Assembly: GCF_001905095.1 (NCBI RefSeq)
Contig: NZ_LWLS01000069.1
Span: forward strand, 86,739 to 150,738
From: Micromonospora sp. CB01531
GTDB taxonomy: Bacteria > Actinomycetota > Actinomycetes > Mycobacteriales > Micromonosporaceae
Length of the DNA stretch: 64,000 nt
Reading direction: 5' to 3'
Shown here: positions 16,070-24,451 of the stretch, piece by piece
Layout: each line of letters begins with the position of its first letter
How positions within the stretch are numbered: the first letter of the stretch is position 1
Position numbers and translations under genes: made by a program
Notes under the pieces: generated by a model
Told to the model about the DNA's origin: nothing
Seen by the model: only the letters and a program-made list of their open reading frames with translations
Databases searched by the model: none

Positions 16070-17317
16070 TCAGTCGTTAGTGGTGTCCCAGCCGTAGTCG
16101 GGCAGGTCGAAGAAGTCGTCGCCGTCGACCCGGTCGACGGTGCCGTCAGCGAGGCCACCGAGCAGCGACTCCACGCCGGTCTGCACGCTCTTCACGAGCA
16201 TGCCGTGCTGCTTCTGGCCCAGGTCGTCCTGCTGGCCGCGGACCTCGAACAGCACCGTGCCGGTGCCGTTGAGGGCGAACGCCGAGCGGCCCTGGCCCGC
16301 GTACTCCCGCGCGTCCGGGTGGAAGTACCGGCCCACGGCCGCGAGCTTGGACTGGTCGCCGTACTGCGCCTTCATGCCGTTGGCGACGGTGAGGGCGTAG
16401 CGGCGGGACTTGTCCTGGTCGAGCGCCGGCCACGCCGCCTTGTACTTGGCGCCGTCCTGCACCCCGAGCGGCGGGTAGTCGAGCGATACGGAGATGAGGT
16501 TGCCGTCCTGCGTACCGCCGGTGAGCCGGTCACACGGTCCCATGTGGTGCAGGTCGACGTACGCGTCGACCGCGCCCTTTTCCGCCCGCAGTCCGACGTA
16601 GACGTCGCGAATGGCGCGCGACTCGGGGGAGAGGAAGAACCCGGCGTCGGTGTCGCGGCCCGGCAGGTCGGCGGCGCGCGGCACGTAGTTGAGGTCGGGG
16701 TTGAAGTCGCGGTTGAGGTCGTAGCCGGGCAGGTCGATGCCGTCTCCGCTGAGCCGGTGGTACCAGGCGCGCGGCGCCCCGGCCAGCTGCGGGAACTCCG
16801 CCAGTGTCTCGTCCCAGGACCGCTCGTTCATCCGTCGGTTGAGCTCGCCGCCGTCGGGGTTGACCATGGGCATCGCGACGAAGGTGATCTCGCTGAGGAT
16901 CTTCCGGGTCTGCGCGTCACCGCTGCTGCCCAGGCGCTTGAGGATCGCGAGCAGCGCCTCCGTGCCGGTCCGCTCGTTGCCGTGGATCGCGCTGGTGACC
17001 AGCAGCACCTTGTCGCCGGTGCCCACCCGGGCCGCCCACAGCTCCCGGCCCTGCTGAGTGCGCCCGACCACGTCGACGTCCACCCGGCCGCCGCTGGTGC
17101 GCTCGATCTGCGCCAGCCGCTCGCCCACCTGCTGGTGGTTGCTCCAGCCCGACCAGGAGGGGTCGTCGGCGATCTTGCAGCTGCCCTGCCCCGGCCCCTC
17201 TGGAGCGGCGGCGGATACGGGTGGGGCGGTGAGGATCGAACCGGCCAGCGCGGCCGTCACGGCGGCGGCCAGCGCGCTTCGGGATCGGAGGATCGTCGAC
17301 ATCTTGTATACCTGCAC
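16070..17317 (-). CDS. secreted M14-family zinc carboxypeptidase
   Basis: About 415 aa. I place the start at the GTG at 17317 because GAGAGGAG ends about five bases upstream; the ATG at 17302 is the alternative. A signal peptide (RSRSALAAAVTAALAGSI, AxA near VSAAA) is followed by the M14 domain: zinc ligands in HGNERTG (HxxE), a later His in DLHHMG, and the catalytic Glu probably in VLFEVRG. NPDGGELNRRMN and YDLNRDFNPD are typical substrate-site stretches. It releases C-terminal amino acids from peptides outside the cell. Its neighbours further right import and process amino acids, which fits a peptide-scavenging role. Confidence 0.9.
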   Translation of the reverse strand: MQVYKMSTILRSRSALAAAVTAALAGSILTAPPVSAAAPEGPGQGSCKIADDPSWSGWSNHQQVGERLAQIERTSGGRVDVDVVGRTQQGRELWAARVGTGDKVLLVTSAIHGNERTGTEALLAILKRLGSSGDAQTRKILSEITFVAMPMVNPDGGELNRRMNERSWDETLAEFPQLAGAPRAWYHRLSGDGIDLPGYDLNRDFNPDLNYVPRAADLPGRDTDAGFFLSPESRAIRDVYVGLRAEKGAVDAYVDLHHMGPCDRLTGGTQDGNLISVSLDYPPLGVQDGAKYKAAWPALDQDKSRRYALTVANGMKAQYGDQSKLAAVGRYFHPDAREYAGQGRSAFALNGTGTVLFEVRGQQDDLGQKQHGMLVKSVQTGVESLLGGLADGTVDRVDGDDFFDLPDYGWDTTND

Positions 17318-17437
17318 GCGTACTCCTCTCGTGGATCCACTGTCCACCGAGCGAGGCGCAGCTCAGCACCGGTGAGGCTCGGGGGAGCGGACCACCTCTG
17401 CCTTTCGGCGATCTTGGCGTGCGCGCCCCCGGCGATG

Positions 17438-17468
17438 CAATGAAAAGATGCAACTTTGCCAATGAAAA
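17438..17468. repeat. 9-bp direct repeat upstream of the M14 gene
   Basis: CAATGAAAA occurs at 17438-17446 and again at 17460-17468, a 22-bp period that places both on one face of the helix. The stretch is unusually AT-rich for this DNA and lies about 120-150 bp upstream of the carboxypeptidase start; it could be a regulator site. No promoter pair is clear. Confidence 0.4.
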
Positions 17469-17592
17469 TGAAGATTTCCTACAGACGGTGGAGCTCCGTC
17501 CACCTTTTTCCGACAGACGGCAGAAGCCCACGAACCCGCTGCTATGCTCAAATGGGACTTTTGCCTCCAGCGTGTAGATCAACAACTACCTC

Positions 17593-17745
17593 CGTGGACG
17601 ACGGCGCTGCCGGCGATGGTGTGGGTGACGCGCGTCGCCCGGCAGTCCCGCGCCGGCGGCGAACAGAATGCGATCGAGCACGGCCCGGTCCGCCTGCTTG
17701 CCGACCGCGATCGCGCCGCTGTCCGTGCGTACGCCGAGTCGGCGC
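17593..17745 (-). pseudogene. relic: duplicated 3' end of the YtcJ-like amidohydrolase gene
   Basis: The minus strand here resembles the last ~50 codons of the intact amidohydrolase at 18332-19963: GAIAVGKQADRAVLDR and LFAAGAGLP match GTIAVSKRADLAVLDR and LFAAGAGLP. A 2-base loss near 17642 shifts the frame before THTIAGSAVVH (intact copy THTIANGAVVY), and about nine bases are missing nearer the upstream end. No intact open frame remains. It lies in the same orientation as the full gene, about 750 bp away, with the small gene at 17846 between them. The rest of the 17318-17845 gap holds only the direct repeat noted separately. Confidence 0.8.
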
Positions 17746-17845
17746 ACCCTGCGGCCGAGGCACTCGAGGTATGGCGCGGGTAGGGTCGACCACGTGTCCC
17801 GTCGTTCCGCCGTAACCCCCACAGATCTGAAGCTCTGGGAGAGCA

Positions 17846-18295
17846 GTGGCTGCTGACCTGGCATCCGGGCTGCGGTTCGCCGCGCAGCCGGTCGTCAGCG
17901 TCTTCGTGCCGGGTGCTCCGACCATGCCGCCGAACTTCGAGTTCGGCGGCACGGCGCCGGCCGAGGTGCGGACGTACCTGCTCGAACGGGATGACCCGGA
18001 TTCCTTCCCGTACGCCTGGGTCACCGAATACGACCTGGTCTTCGACGAGCTGCCGCCCGACCTCAACGCGTACCTGGTTCACTGCCTGGGCGTCGCGTGC
18101 GCCGCGGGCGACAGCGTGGTATGGCTCGGATTCGAGGGATCGTTCCATTTTGACAACATCCTCACCGATGCGATCGCGCCGCAGATCTACGGCGTGTGCG
18201 CGCCTGGCCTCGAACCGGTCGTAGCCCCGGATCTGGAAGCCCTCAAGACGCCGGCATGGCGGTTGGTAATTCGTTCATTCGGGAGCAGGTTCTAG
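17846..18295 (+). CDS. unknown acidic protein, 149 aa
   Basis: I do not recognise this protein. It has no signal peptide or TM segment, is acidic and aromatic, and looks globular (VSVFVPGAPTMPPNF, VTEYDLVFDELPPDLNAYL, VVWLGFEGSFHFDNIL). The GTG start has GGGAGAG five bases upstream, a good ribosome site, and codon use is normal for this genome, so I consider it expressed. It runs opposite to its neighbours and lies between the intact amidohydrolase and the relic of that gene's 3' end, as though inserted with a duplication. Confidence 0.7.
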   Translation: MAADLASGLRFAAQPVVSVFVPGAPTMPPNFEFGGTAPAEVRTYLLERDDPDSFPYAWVTEYDLVFDELPPDLNAYLVHCLGVACAAGDSVVWLGFEGSFHFDNILTDAIAPQIYGVCAPGLEPVVAPDLEALKTPAWRLVIRSFGSRF

Positions 18296-18331
18296 GGGTC
18301 TCGGCTGCTGGCGACCAAAGATCCTAGGCCC

Positions 18332-19963
18332 TCATGCGGATTCGTAGACGACGGCGCCGTTGGCGATCGTGTGGGTGACGCGCGCGTCGGCCGGTAGCCC
18401 TGCGCCGGCGGCGAACAGGTTGCGGTCGAGTACGGCCAGGTCCGCGCGCTTGCTGACCGCGATAGTGCCGCCGTCGGCGTCGTGGTTGACGTACGCCGAG
18501 CCGGCGGTGAACGCCGCGAGGGCGACGGACAGCGGCAGCGCCTGCTCCGGGAGGAACGGCGCGTTGTCGCGGTGCTCCGGGTCGATCCGGGTGACGGCGA
18601 CCTCGATCTCCTCGAGCGGGTTCGCCGTTGTCACCGACCAGTCGCTGCCCATGGCCAGGGTGGCGCCGGAGCGCAGCAGATCACCGAAGGGGTACTGCAG
18701 GTCCGCCCGCTCCCGGCCGAGGAACGGCACCGTGAGCTCCTCCATCTGCGCTTCCACCTGTGCCCAGTAGGCCTGGCAGTTCGCGGTGACCCCCAACTGC
18801 CGGAAGCGCGGCACGTCCTGCGGGTGGACGAGCTGCAGATGGGCGATGTGGTGCCGGTTGTCGCGACGTCCGTTGGCCGTGCGGGCGGCCGCGACGGCGT
18901 CGAGGGCGTTGCGTACGGCGCGGTCGCCGATCGCGTGCAGGTGCACCTGGAAGTCGAGCCGGTCCAGTTCGGTCACCGCGGCGGCGAGCAGTTCGGCCTC
19001 GACGTACGCCAGGCCGTGGTTGTCGGTGTGGCCGCCGCAGCCGTCGCAGTACGGCTCGAGCAGCGCGCCGGTGTAGTTCTCCAGCACCCCGTCGGTCATG
19101 ATCTTGATCGTGGTCGGGTGGAAGCTGCCACCAGTGGCGGACTCCCGCTGGGTGAGGAACTCGGGGATCTGGTCGAGGCCGCGGTGCCGGTCCCACCACA
19201 GGGCGCCGACGACCCGGGCCGCGAGCCGGCCGGACGCGGCGAGCGACTGGTACGCCGCCAGGGTCCCCGGCGTCACCCAGGCGTCCTGCCATCCGGTGAT
19301 GCCCAACGAGTGCAGGTGCTCCTGGGCGTTGAGGATCGCGTCCTCCCACTCGGCGCGCCCCGGCAGCGGCACGTGCCGGTCGTTGAAGCTGTACGCCGCG
19401 CCCTCGTGCAGTGTGCCGGTCGGCTCACCGGTGACCGGGTCGCGTTCGATCCGCCCGTCGGCGGGGTCCGGGGTGTCCCTGGTGATGCCGGCGATCTCGA
19501 GGGCCCTGGAGTTGACCCAGGCACCGTGCACGTCGCGGTTGAACAGGAACACCGGGCGGTCCGGCACGATCGCGTCCAGGTCTTCCTTGCGTGGGGTGCC
19601 GCCGGGGAAGTGCTCCATCGCCCAGCCGCCCCCGATGATCCAGGGCTGGTCGGGGTTGTCGGCCGCGTAGCGCGCGATCCGGTCCAGGTACGCGGGTCGG
19701 CCGGCGAGGTCGTTGAGCCAGACCCGGAGCCGGTTGCGCCCGGCGAAGGGCGCGTGGATGTGGGCGTCCTGGAAACCTGGCAGCACCATGCCGCCCGCGG
19801 CCTCGATCACCCTGGTCCGCGGGCCGACGAGCTCGGACACGGGCTCGGAGCCGACCGCGACGATCCGGTCACCGCGTACGGCGACGGCGTCGGACCAGCT
19901 GCGGGCGGCGTCGACGGTGTAGACGTCGACGCCGGTGATGATCAGGTCGGCGTACTCGGTCAC
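18332..19963 (-). CDS. YtcJ-like amidohydrolase (amidohydrolase 3 family)
   Basis: A 543-aa cytosolic metal-dependent hydrolase. The GTG at 19963 follows AAAGGAGG, the strongest ribosome site in the region; the longer frame upstream has no such signal. Metal-binding and active-site stretches are DAHIHAPF, GHTDNHG, HLHAIGDRAV, HHIAHLQLV and AMGSDWSV, with the carboxylated-Lys region in MTDGVLENY. C-terminal LADLAVLDRNLFAAGAG-type sequence is the usual composite beta-sandwich. The substrate is unknown; family members cleave N-acyl or N-formyl amides. It is divergent from an amino-acid ABC importer, which suggests a role in releasing amino acids from N-substituted precursors. Confidence 0.88.
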   Translation of the reverse strand: MTEYADLIITGVDVYTVDAARSWSDAVAVRGDRIVAVGSEPVSELVGPRTRVIEAAGGMVLPGFQDAHIHAPFAGRNRLRVWLNDLAGRPAYLDRIARYAADNPDQPWIIGGGWAMEHFPGGTPRKEDLDAIVPDRPVFLFNRDVHGAWVNSRALEIAGITRDTPDPADGRIERDPVTGEPTGTLHEGAAYSFNDRHVPLPGRAEWEDAILNAQEHLHSLGITGWQDAWVTPGTLAAYQSLAASGRLAARVVGALWWDRHRGLDQIPEFLTQRESATGGSFHPTTIKIMTDGVLENYTGALLEPYCDGCGGHTDNHGLAYVEAELLAAAVTELDRLDFQVHLHAIGDRAVRNALDAVAAARTANGRRDNRHHIAHLQLVHPQDVPRFRQLGVTANCQAYWAQVEAQMEELTVPFLGRERADLQYPFGDLLRSGATLAMGSDWSVTTANPLEEIEVAVTRIDPEHRDNAPFLPEQALPLSVALAAFTAGSAYVNHDADGGTIAVSKRADLAVLDRNLFAAGAGLPADARVTHTIANGAVVYESA

Positions 19964-20070
19964 CGTGCCTCCTTTCCGGCTCCACCGCACGGCGACCTTC
20001 GCCGCCCGCTGGCGTGTCGGCCGGGAGCTGATCCGGGCCGGCAGCTGTTGGCCCAGGATCGAAACACATA

Positions 20071-20084
20071 CCGAAACGCTTCGG
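20071..20084. promoter_or_regulatory. operator-like palindrome in the 20-kb divergent gap
   Basis: CCGAAACGCTTCGG has perfect CCGAA/TTCGG arms around ACGC. A CGAAAC copy nine bases before it gives a partial direct repeat. It lies between the divergent amidohydrolase (19963) and ABC-importer (20231) genes. It could be a site for a LacI- or GntR-type regulator, but no regulator gene for it is obvious nearby. Confidence 0.4.
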
Positions 20085-20117
20085 CAATGATCGGTGCCGG
20101 CTTGGCGCCGTGGGGGC

Positions 20118-20178
20118 CATGAACACTGAGCATCGAAGATGACGATGCTCACCCTGCAAAGCGTTCGGGCTGTTCATG
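20118..20178. promoter_or_regulatory. nested inverted repeats upstream of the amino-acid ABC operon
   Basis: Outer arms CATGAACA (20118-20125) and TGTTCATG (20171-20178) enclose inner arms TGAGCATCG (20127-20135) and CGATGCTCA (20143-20151). Both pairs are perfect. The element ends 52 bases before the ATG at 20231. As DNA it could be a pair of operators; as RNA it could fold into a hairpin in the leader. I see no attenuator open frame. Confidence 0.5.
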
Positions 20179-20230
20179 CTGGCTGATCCCGGATAAGGTC
20201 CCGCCATTCGTCTCAGCCAGGAGGTTTCCG

Positions 20231-21118
20231 ATGGTCAGCAAGCGTGCGCTGCGCATCGTCGTCGGTCTCGCCACACTCTCGCTCGCCGTCACCGGCTGCG
20301 GACGCTCGACCAGCGGTCAGACCCCACAGGGCACTGGCGGCGCCTCGGTCGCCGCCGACGCCAAGGCCGCCGATCTGGTCCCCGCAGCCGTCAAGGAGAA
20401 GGGCGTCCTCCGGGCCGCCACCGCCGAGGGCTACCCGCCGATGGAGATGTACAAGGACGGGACCCAGGAACTCACCGGTGTCGACCCGGACCTGGCCGCG
20501 GCGATCGCCGGGCGGCTCGGCCTCAAACTGGAGATGACCAACGCCAGCTTCCCCGGCCTGATCCCCGGCCTGCAGGCCGACCGCTGGGACCTGGCGATGT
20601 CCTCGATGAGCGACACCGAGGAACGCCGCAAGGCTGTCGACTTCGTCGACTACTTCCAGGCCGGCGGCTCGATCATGGTGGCCAAGGGCAACCCGGCCGG
20701 GGTGAAGGACCTGGCGGACCTGTGCGGCCGGGCCGTCGTGCTCGCCAAGGGCAGCTCCAACCTCGCCATCGGCGAGAAGCAGAACACCTCGTGCGCCAAG
20801 AAGATGACCATCTCGCAGAGCGAGGACGCCCCGACCGGCCTGCTGCAGATCGACGCCGGACGCGCCGTGGCCACCATCGTCGACTACCCCGTGGCCAAGA
20901 TGCTGGCCCAGCAGAGCGGCAAGTACGACGTCCTGGAGGCCCAGTACGAGGCCGGCCCGTGGGGCATCGCGATCGACAAGAAGGACAGCCAGCTGCGCGA
21001 CGCCGTGCACAAGGCGCTCCAGGAGCTGATCGACTCGGGCGAATACACCAAGCTCCTCGAGAAATGGGGCGTGCAGGGCAGCGCCGTCAAGGCCGCGACG
21101 GTCAACGACCAGAAGTGA
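20231..21118 (+). CDS. amino-acid ABC transporter substrate-binding lipoprotein
   Basis: A 295-aa SBP_bac_3-type binding protein. The signal MVSKRALRIVVGLATLSLAV ends in the lipobox VTGC. The mature part has GVLRAATAEGYPPMEM, LTGVDPDLAAAIAGRL, DLAMSSMSDTEERRKAVDFVDY and the final lobe GPWGIAIDKKDSQLRDAV, all typical of polar amino-acid binding proteins. AGGAGG lies six bases before the ATG. Its stop overlaps the permease GTG (GTGA), and the operon continues through ATPase, D-aminoacylase and serine hydrolase. The ligand is probably a free amino acid released by these hydrolases. Confidence 0.93.
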   Translation: MVSKRALRIVVGLATLSLAVTGCGRSTSGQTPQGTGGASVAADAKAADLVPAAVKEKGVLRAATAEGYPPMEMYKDGTQELTGVDPDLAAAIAGRLGLKLEMTNASFPGLIPGLQADRWDLAMSSMSDTEERRKAVDFVDYFQAGGSIMVAKGNPAGVKDLADLCGRAVVLAKGSSNLAIGEKQNTSCAKKMTISQSEDAPTGLLQIDAGRAVATIVDYPVAKMLAQQSGKYDVLEAQYEAGPWGIAIDKKDSQLRDAVHKALQELIDSGEYTKLLEKWGVQGSAVKAATVNDQK

Positions 21119-22074
21119 GCACACCGGTGGACGCGACCGCCGAAGGCCCGGGCCAGGCCACGCCCGCCGGCCCGGAGACACCGGAGGCGAACCGGATCAG
21201 CCACCCGCTGCGGCCCGGGCGCTGGCTGGCCGCCGGGGCGATCACCCTGATCCTGGCCTGGCTGGCCTGGACCATCGCGGTCAACCCGAACCTGCACTGG
21301 GACATCGTCGTCAAGTACCAGCTCGACCGGGTCATCCTGGACGGGCTCTGGGTCACCATCCAGCTCACCGTCGCCGCCATGGCGATCGGCGTGGCGCTCG
21401 GCGTCATCGTCGCGCTGATGCAGGTCTCCGACAGCCGCATCCTGCGCACCGGCGCCATGGCCTACGTCTGGTTCTTCCGCGGCACGCCCCTGCTGGTGCA
21501 GCTGATCTTCTGGTTCAACATCGCGCTGATCTTCCCCGAGATCGGGCTGGGCGTGCCGTTCGGCGGCCCGAAGCTGGTGACGTGGGAGACCAACACCCTG
21601 GTCACCGGCTTCGTGGCGGCGCTGCTCGGGCTGAGCATCAACGAGGGCGCCTACATGAGCGAGATCGTCCGAGCCGGCCTGCGCGCGGTCGATCCCGGCC
21701 AGCAGGAGGCCGCCGCGGCGTTAGGCATGTCCCGCATGAAGATCATGAAGCGAGTCGTGCTGCCCCAGGCGATGCGGATCATCGTCCCGCCGACCGGCAA
21801 CCAGTTCATCTCCATGCTGAAGACCACCTCGCTGGTCTCGGTCATCGCCGGCGCCGACCTGCTCACCGTCGCCCAGCGGCTCTACCTGACCAACTTCGAG
21901 GTGATCGCCCTGCTGATCGTCGCGTCCATCTGGTACCTGGTCCTGACCACCGTCGCCAGCATCGGCCAGTACTTCCTGGAACGCCGGTTCAGCCGCGGCT
22001 TCGGCGCCACCACCCTGGGCACGCTGCGGGGACGGATCGCCCGCAACCTGCGCCCAATCGGGAGCACGCGATGA
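21115..22074 (+). CDS. amino-acid ABC transporter permease
   Basis: A 319-aa HisM/GlnP-type permease, five or six TM segments. The EAA loop is QQEAAAALGMSRMKIMKRVV; the membrane entry VILDGLWVTIQLTVAAMAIG and the FRGTPLLVQ motif are diagnostic of the polar amino-acid family. The GTG at 21115 overlaps the previous stop in GTGA. A single permease gene suggests a homodimer. Its stop overlaps the ATPase start (ATGA). Confidence 0.93.
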   Translation: MSTPVDATAEGPGQATPAGPETPEANRISHPLRPGRWLAAGAITLILAWLAWTIAVNPNLHWDIVVKYQLDRVILDGLWVTIQLTVAAMAIGVALGVIVALMQVSDSRILRTGAMAYVWFFRGTPLLVQLIFWFNIALIFPEIGLGVPFGGPKLVTWETNTLVTGFVAALLGLSINEGAYMSEIVRAGLRAVDPGQQEAAAALGMSRMKIMKRVVLPQAMRIIVPPTGNQFISMLKTTSLVSVIAGADLLTVAQRLYLTNFEVIALLIVASIWYLVLTTVASIGQYFLERRFSRGFGATTLGTLRGRIARNLRPIGSTR

Positions 22075-22835
22075 CCCCGCCGATGGTGCAGTGCCGATCC
22101 CTGCGCAAGAGCTTCGGACGCCTGGAGGTTCTGCGCGGCATCGACCTGACCATCGAACGCGGCCGGGTGGTCTGCGTGGTCGGCCCGTCCGGCTCCGGCA
22201 AGTCCACCCTGCTGCGCTGCCTCAACCACCTCGAGGAACCGCAGGCGGGCCGGATCTACGTCGACGGCGAACTGATCGGGTACGAGGAGCGCGACGGCCG
22301 GCTGCGGCCGCTGCCGGACGTGCGACTGCGCCGGCAGCGCGAGTCGATCGGCATGGTCTTCCAGCGTTTCCACCTGTTCCCGCACCGCACCGCCCTGGAG
22401 AACGTGATGGAGGGCCTGGTCGCGGTCAAGGGCGTCCCGTCGGCCGACGCCCGGCGGCGCGCCGCCGACCTGCTCGACCGGGTCGGGTTGGCCGCCCGCG
22501 CCCACCACTACCCGGCCCAGCTCTCCGGCGGGCAGCAGCAGCGGGTGGCCATCGCCCGCTCGCTGGCCATGTCGCCGAAGCTGATGCTCTTCGACGAGCC
22601 GACCTCGGCGCTGGACCCGGAACTGGTCGGCGAGGTGCTGGAGGTGATGAAAGACCTCGCGGCCAGCGGCATGACCATGATCGTGGTGACCCACGAGATG
22701 GGCTTCGCCCGCGAGGTCGGCGATCACCTCATCTTCATGGACGAGGGCCTGATCGTCGAACAGGGCCCACCCCGCGAGGTGCTCGCCGCGCCGCGCCACG
22801 ACCGTACCCGCGCCTTCCTGTCGAAGGTGCTCTGA
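22071..22835 (+). CDS. amino-acid ABC transporter ATPase
   Basis: A 254-aa GlnQ/HisP-type ATPase. Walker A is GPSGSGKST, the Q loop is MVFQRFHLFPH, the ABC signature LSGGQQQR, Walker B LMLFDEPTSALD and the switch His THEMGFA. A short insertion after GELIGYEERD (residues about 68-85) is slightly longer than in the E. coli proteins. The start and stop both overlap neighbouring genes, so all five genes of the operon are translationally coupled. Confidence 0.95.
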   Translation: MTPPMVQCRSLRKSFGRLEVLRGIDLTIERGRVVCVVGPSGSGKSTLLRCLNHLEEPQAGRIYVDGELIGYEERDGRLRPLPDVRLRRQRESIGMVFQRFHLFPHRTALENVMEGLVAVKGVPSADARRRAADLLDRVGLAARAHHYPAQLSGGQQQRVAIARSLAMSPKLMLFDEPTSALDPELVGEVLEVMKDLAASGMTMIVVTHEMGFAREVGDHLIFMDEGLIVEQGPPREVLAAPRHDRTRAFLSKVL

Positions 22836-24451
22836 TGGCGCGGCTCGACCTGCTGATCACCGGCGGCACCGTGATCGACGGCACCGGCTCGCCGGGCCGA
22901 CCCGCCGACGTGGGCGCGCGGGACGGGCGGATCGTGCTGCTGCCACCGGGCAGCCGCGCCACCGCCGCCGAGGTGGTCGACGCGACCGGGCTGGTCGTCA
23001 CGCCGGGCTTCATCGACGTGCACACCCACTCCGACCTGCTCGCCGGCGACGACCAGCAGCGCGAGGTGCTGCGGCAGGCGCCGCTGCGCCAGGGCGTCAC
23101 CACCGAGATCTGCGGCAACTGCGGGATCAGCCCCTTCCCGATCCCGCCCGACCGCGACGGGCCCGTGCGGGAGTTGATCGCCGCGACCTTCGGCCCGCCC
23201 GCGTCGGCGTACGCGTCGTTCGCCGAATTCGCCCGCGCGCAGGGCGTGGCCCGACGCAACCATCTCGCCGCCCTCGTCGGGCACGGCACGCTGCGCGCCG
23301 CGGTGGTCGGCTTCGCCCAGCGACGCGCCGCGCCCGAGGAAACCCGGCGGATGTGCGAGCTGCTCGACGCGGCGCTCGCCGCGGGCGCAGCCGGCCTGTC
23401 CACCGGGCTGATCTACTCCCCGGGCGTCAACGCCAGCACCGACGAGGTCATCGCCTTGGCCCGGGTGGCGGCCGCGCACGGCAAGCCGTACGTGACCCAC
23501 CTGCGCGACGAGATGTCCCAGGTCGAGTCCGCCCTCGAGGAGGCGATCGAGATCGCCACCGTCGCCGGGTCGGCGCTGCAGGTCTCGCACCACAAGACGG
23601 CAGGGCGGCGCGCCTGGGGTGCCACCGTCCGCACCCTCGCCCGACTGGAGCGGGCCCGCACCGATGGGCTGGACGTGGCCTGCGACGTCTACCCCTACAC
23701 TGCCGGCAGCACCGCCCTGCATGCGATGCTGCCGCCGTGGCTGATCGCCGACGGGGTACCGGCGATGCTCGCCGCCGCAGCCGAACCGGCGGTCCGCGAC
23801 CGGATCCGCCACGACCTGGTCGCCGGTGTGCCCGGCTGGGAGAACACCGTCGGCAACGGCGGCTGGGACCTGATCCGCGTCGCGTCCGCCCCGAAGAACC
23901 CCGCCACCCAGGGCCAGACCATCGCCGACCTGGCCGCCGCGCACGGCGTCGACTCGGTCGACTACGCCTGCGACCTGCTCGCCGCCGAACGCGGCGACGT
24001 CACCATCCTCAGCCACTCTATGCACGAGGACGACGTACGCCGGGTGCTGGCCAGCCCGCTGACCATGCTGTGCTCCGACGGCGTACCGAAGGGGGGCCGC
24101 CCCCACCCACGGTGGGCGGGCAGCTTCGCCCGCGTGCTCGGCCACTACGTGCGCGACGTGGGACTGCTGGACCTGACCGAGGCGGTGCACAAGATGACGG
24201 CAATGCCCGCCCGCCGCTTCGGCCTGCCGGACCGCGGGCTGCTCGCCGACGGGTACACCGCAGACCTGGTGGTCCTCGACCCGCAGCGGATCGCCGACGG
24301 CGCCACCTACGACGAGCCGCTGGCGCCGCCGCGCGGGGTGCGGTGCGTGGTGGTCGGCGGCCAGGTTGTCGTGGACGGCGATACGGTCACCGAGGCCCGA
24401 CCGGGCCGGGTGCTGGCCGTACCGGATCGAGCTGGGCCGGGGCGGCCGTGA
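22835..24451 (+). CDS. N-acyl-D-amino-acid deacylase (D-aminoacylase family)
   Basis: A 538-aa metal-dependent amidohydrolase. N-terminal LDLLITGGTVIDGTGSPG, metal site DVHTHSD, the D-aminoacylase stretch TTEICGNCGIS, LVGHGTLR, STGLIYSPG, THLRDE, VSHHKT and late CSDG are all characteristic. It hydrolyses N-acyl-D-amino acids to D-amino acids and a carboxylate in the cytoplasm; L-amino-acid or dipeptide substrates also occur in the family. The ATG shares one base with the ATPase stop (TGATG). Co-transcription with an importer implies the substrate arrives through it. Confidence 0.9.
   Translation: MARLDLLITGGTVIDGTGSPGRPADVGARDGRIVLLPPGSRATAAEVVDATGLVVTPGFIDVHTHSDLLAGDDQQREVLRQAPLRQGVTTEICGNCGISPFPIPPDRDGPVRELIAATFGPPASAYASFAEFARAQGVARRNHLAALVGHGTLRAAVVGFAQRRAAPEETRRMCELLDAALAAGAAGLSTGLIYSPGVNASTDEVIALARVAAAHGKPYVTHLRDEMSQVESALEEAIEIATVAGSALQVSHHKTAGRRAWGATVRTLARLERARTDGLDVACDVYPYTAGSTALHAMLPPWLIADGVPAMLAAAAEPAVRDRIRHDLVAGVPGWENTVGNGGWDLIRVASAPKNPATQGQTIADLAAAHGVDSVDYACDLLAAERGDVTILSHSMHEDDVRRVLASPLTMLCSDGVPKGGRPHPRWAGSFARVLGHYVRDVGLLDLTEAVHKMTAMPARRFGLPDRGLLADGYTADLVVLDPQRIADGATYDEPLAPPRGVRCVVVGGQVVVDGDTVTEARPGRVLAVPDRAGPGRP

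Noticed and set aside
18482..20122. 546-codon plus-strand frame opposite the amidohydrolase
   Set aside because: Shadow of the amidohydrolase; no domain or ribosome site, and the minus frame has all metal-binding motifs.
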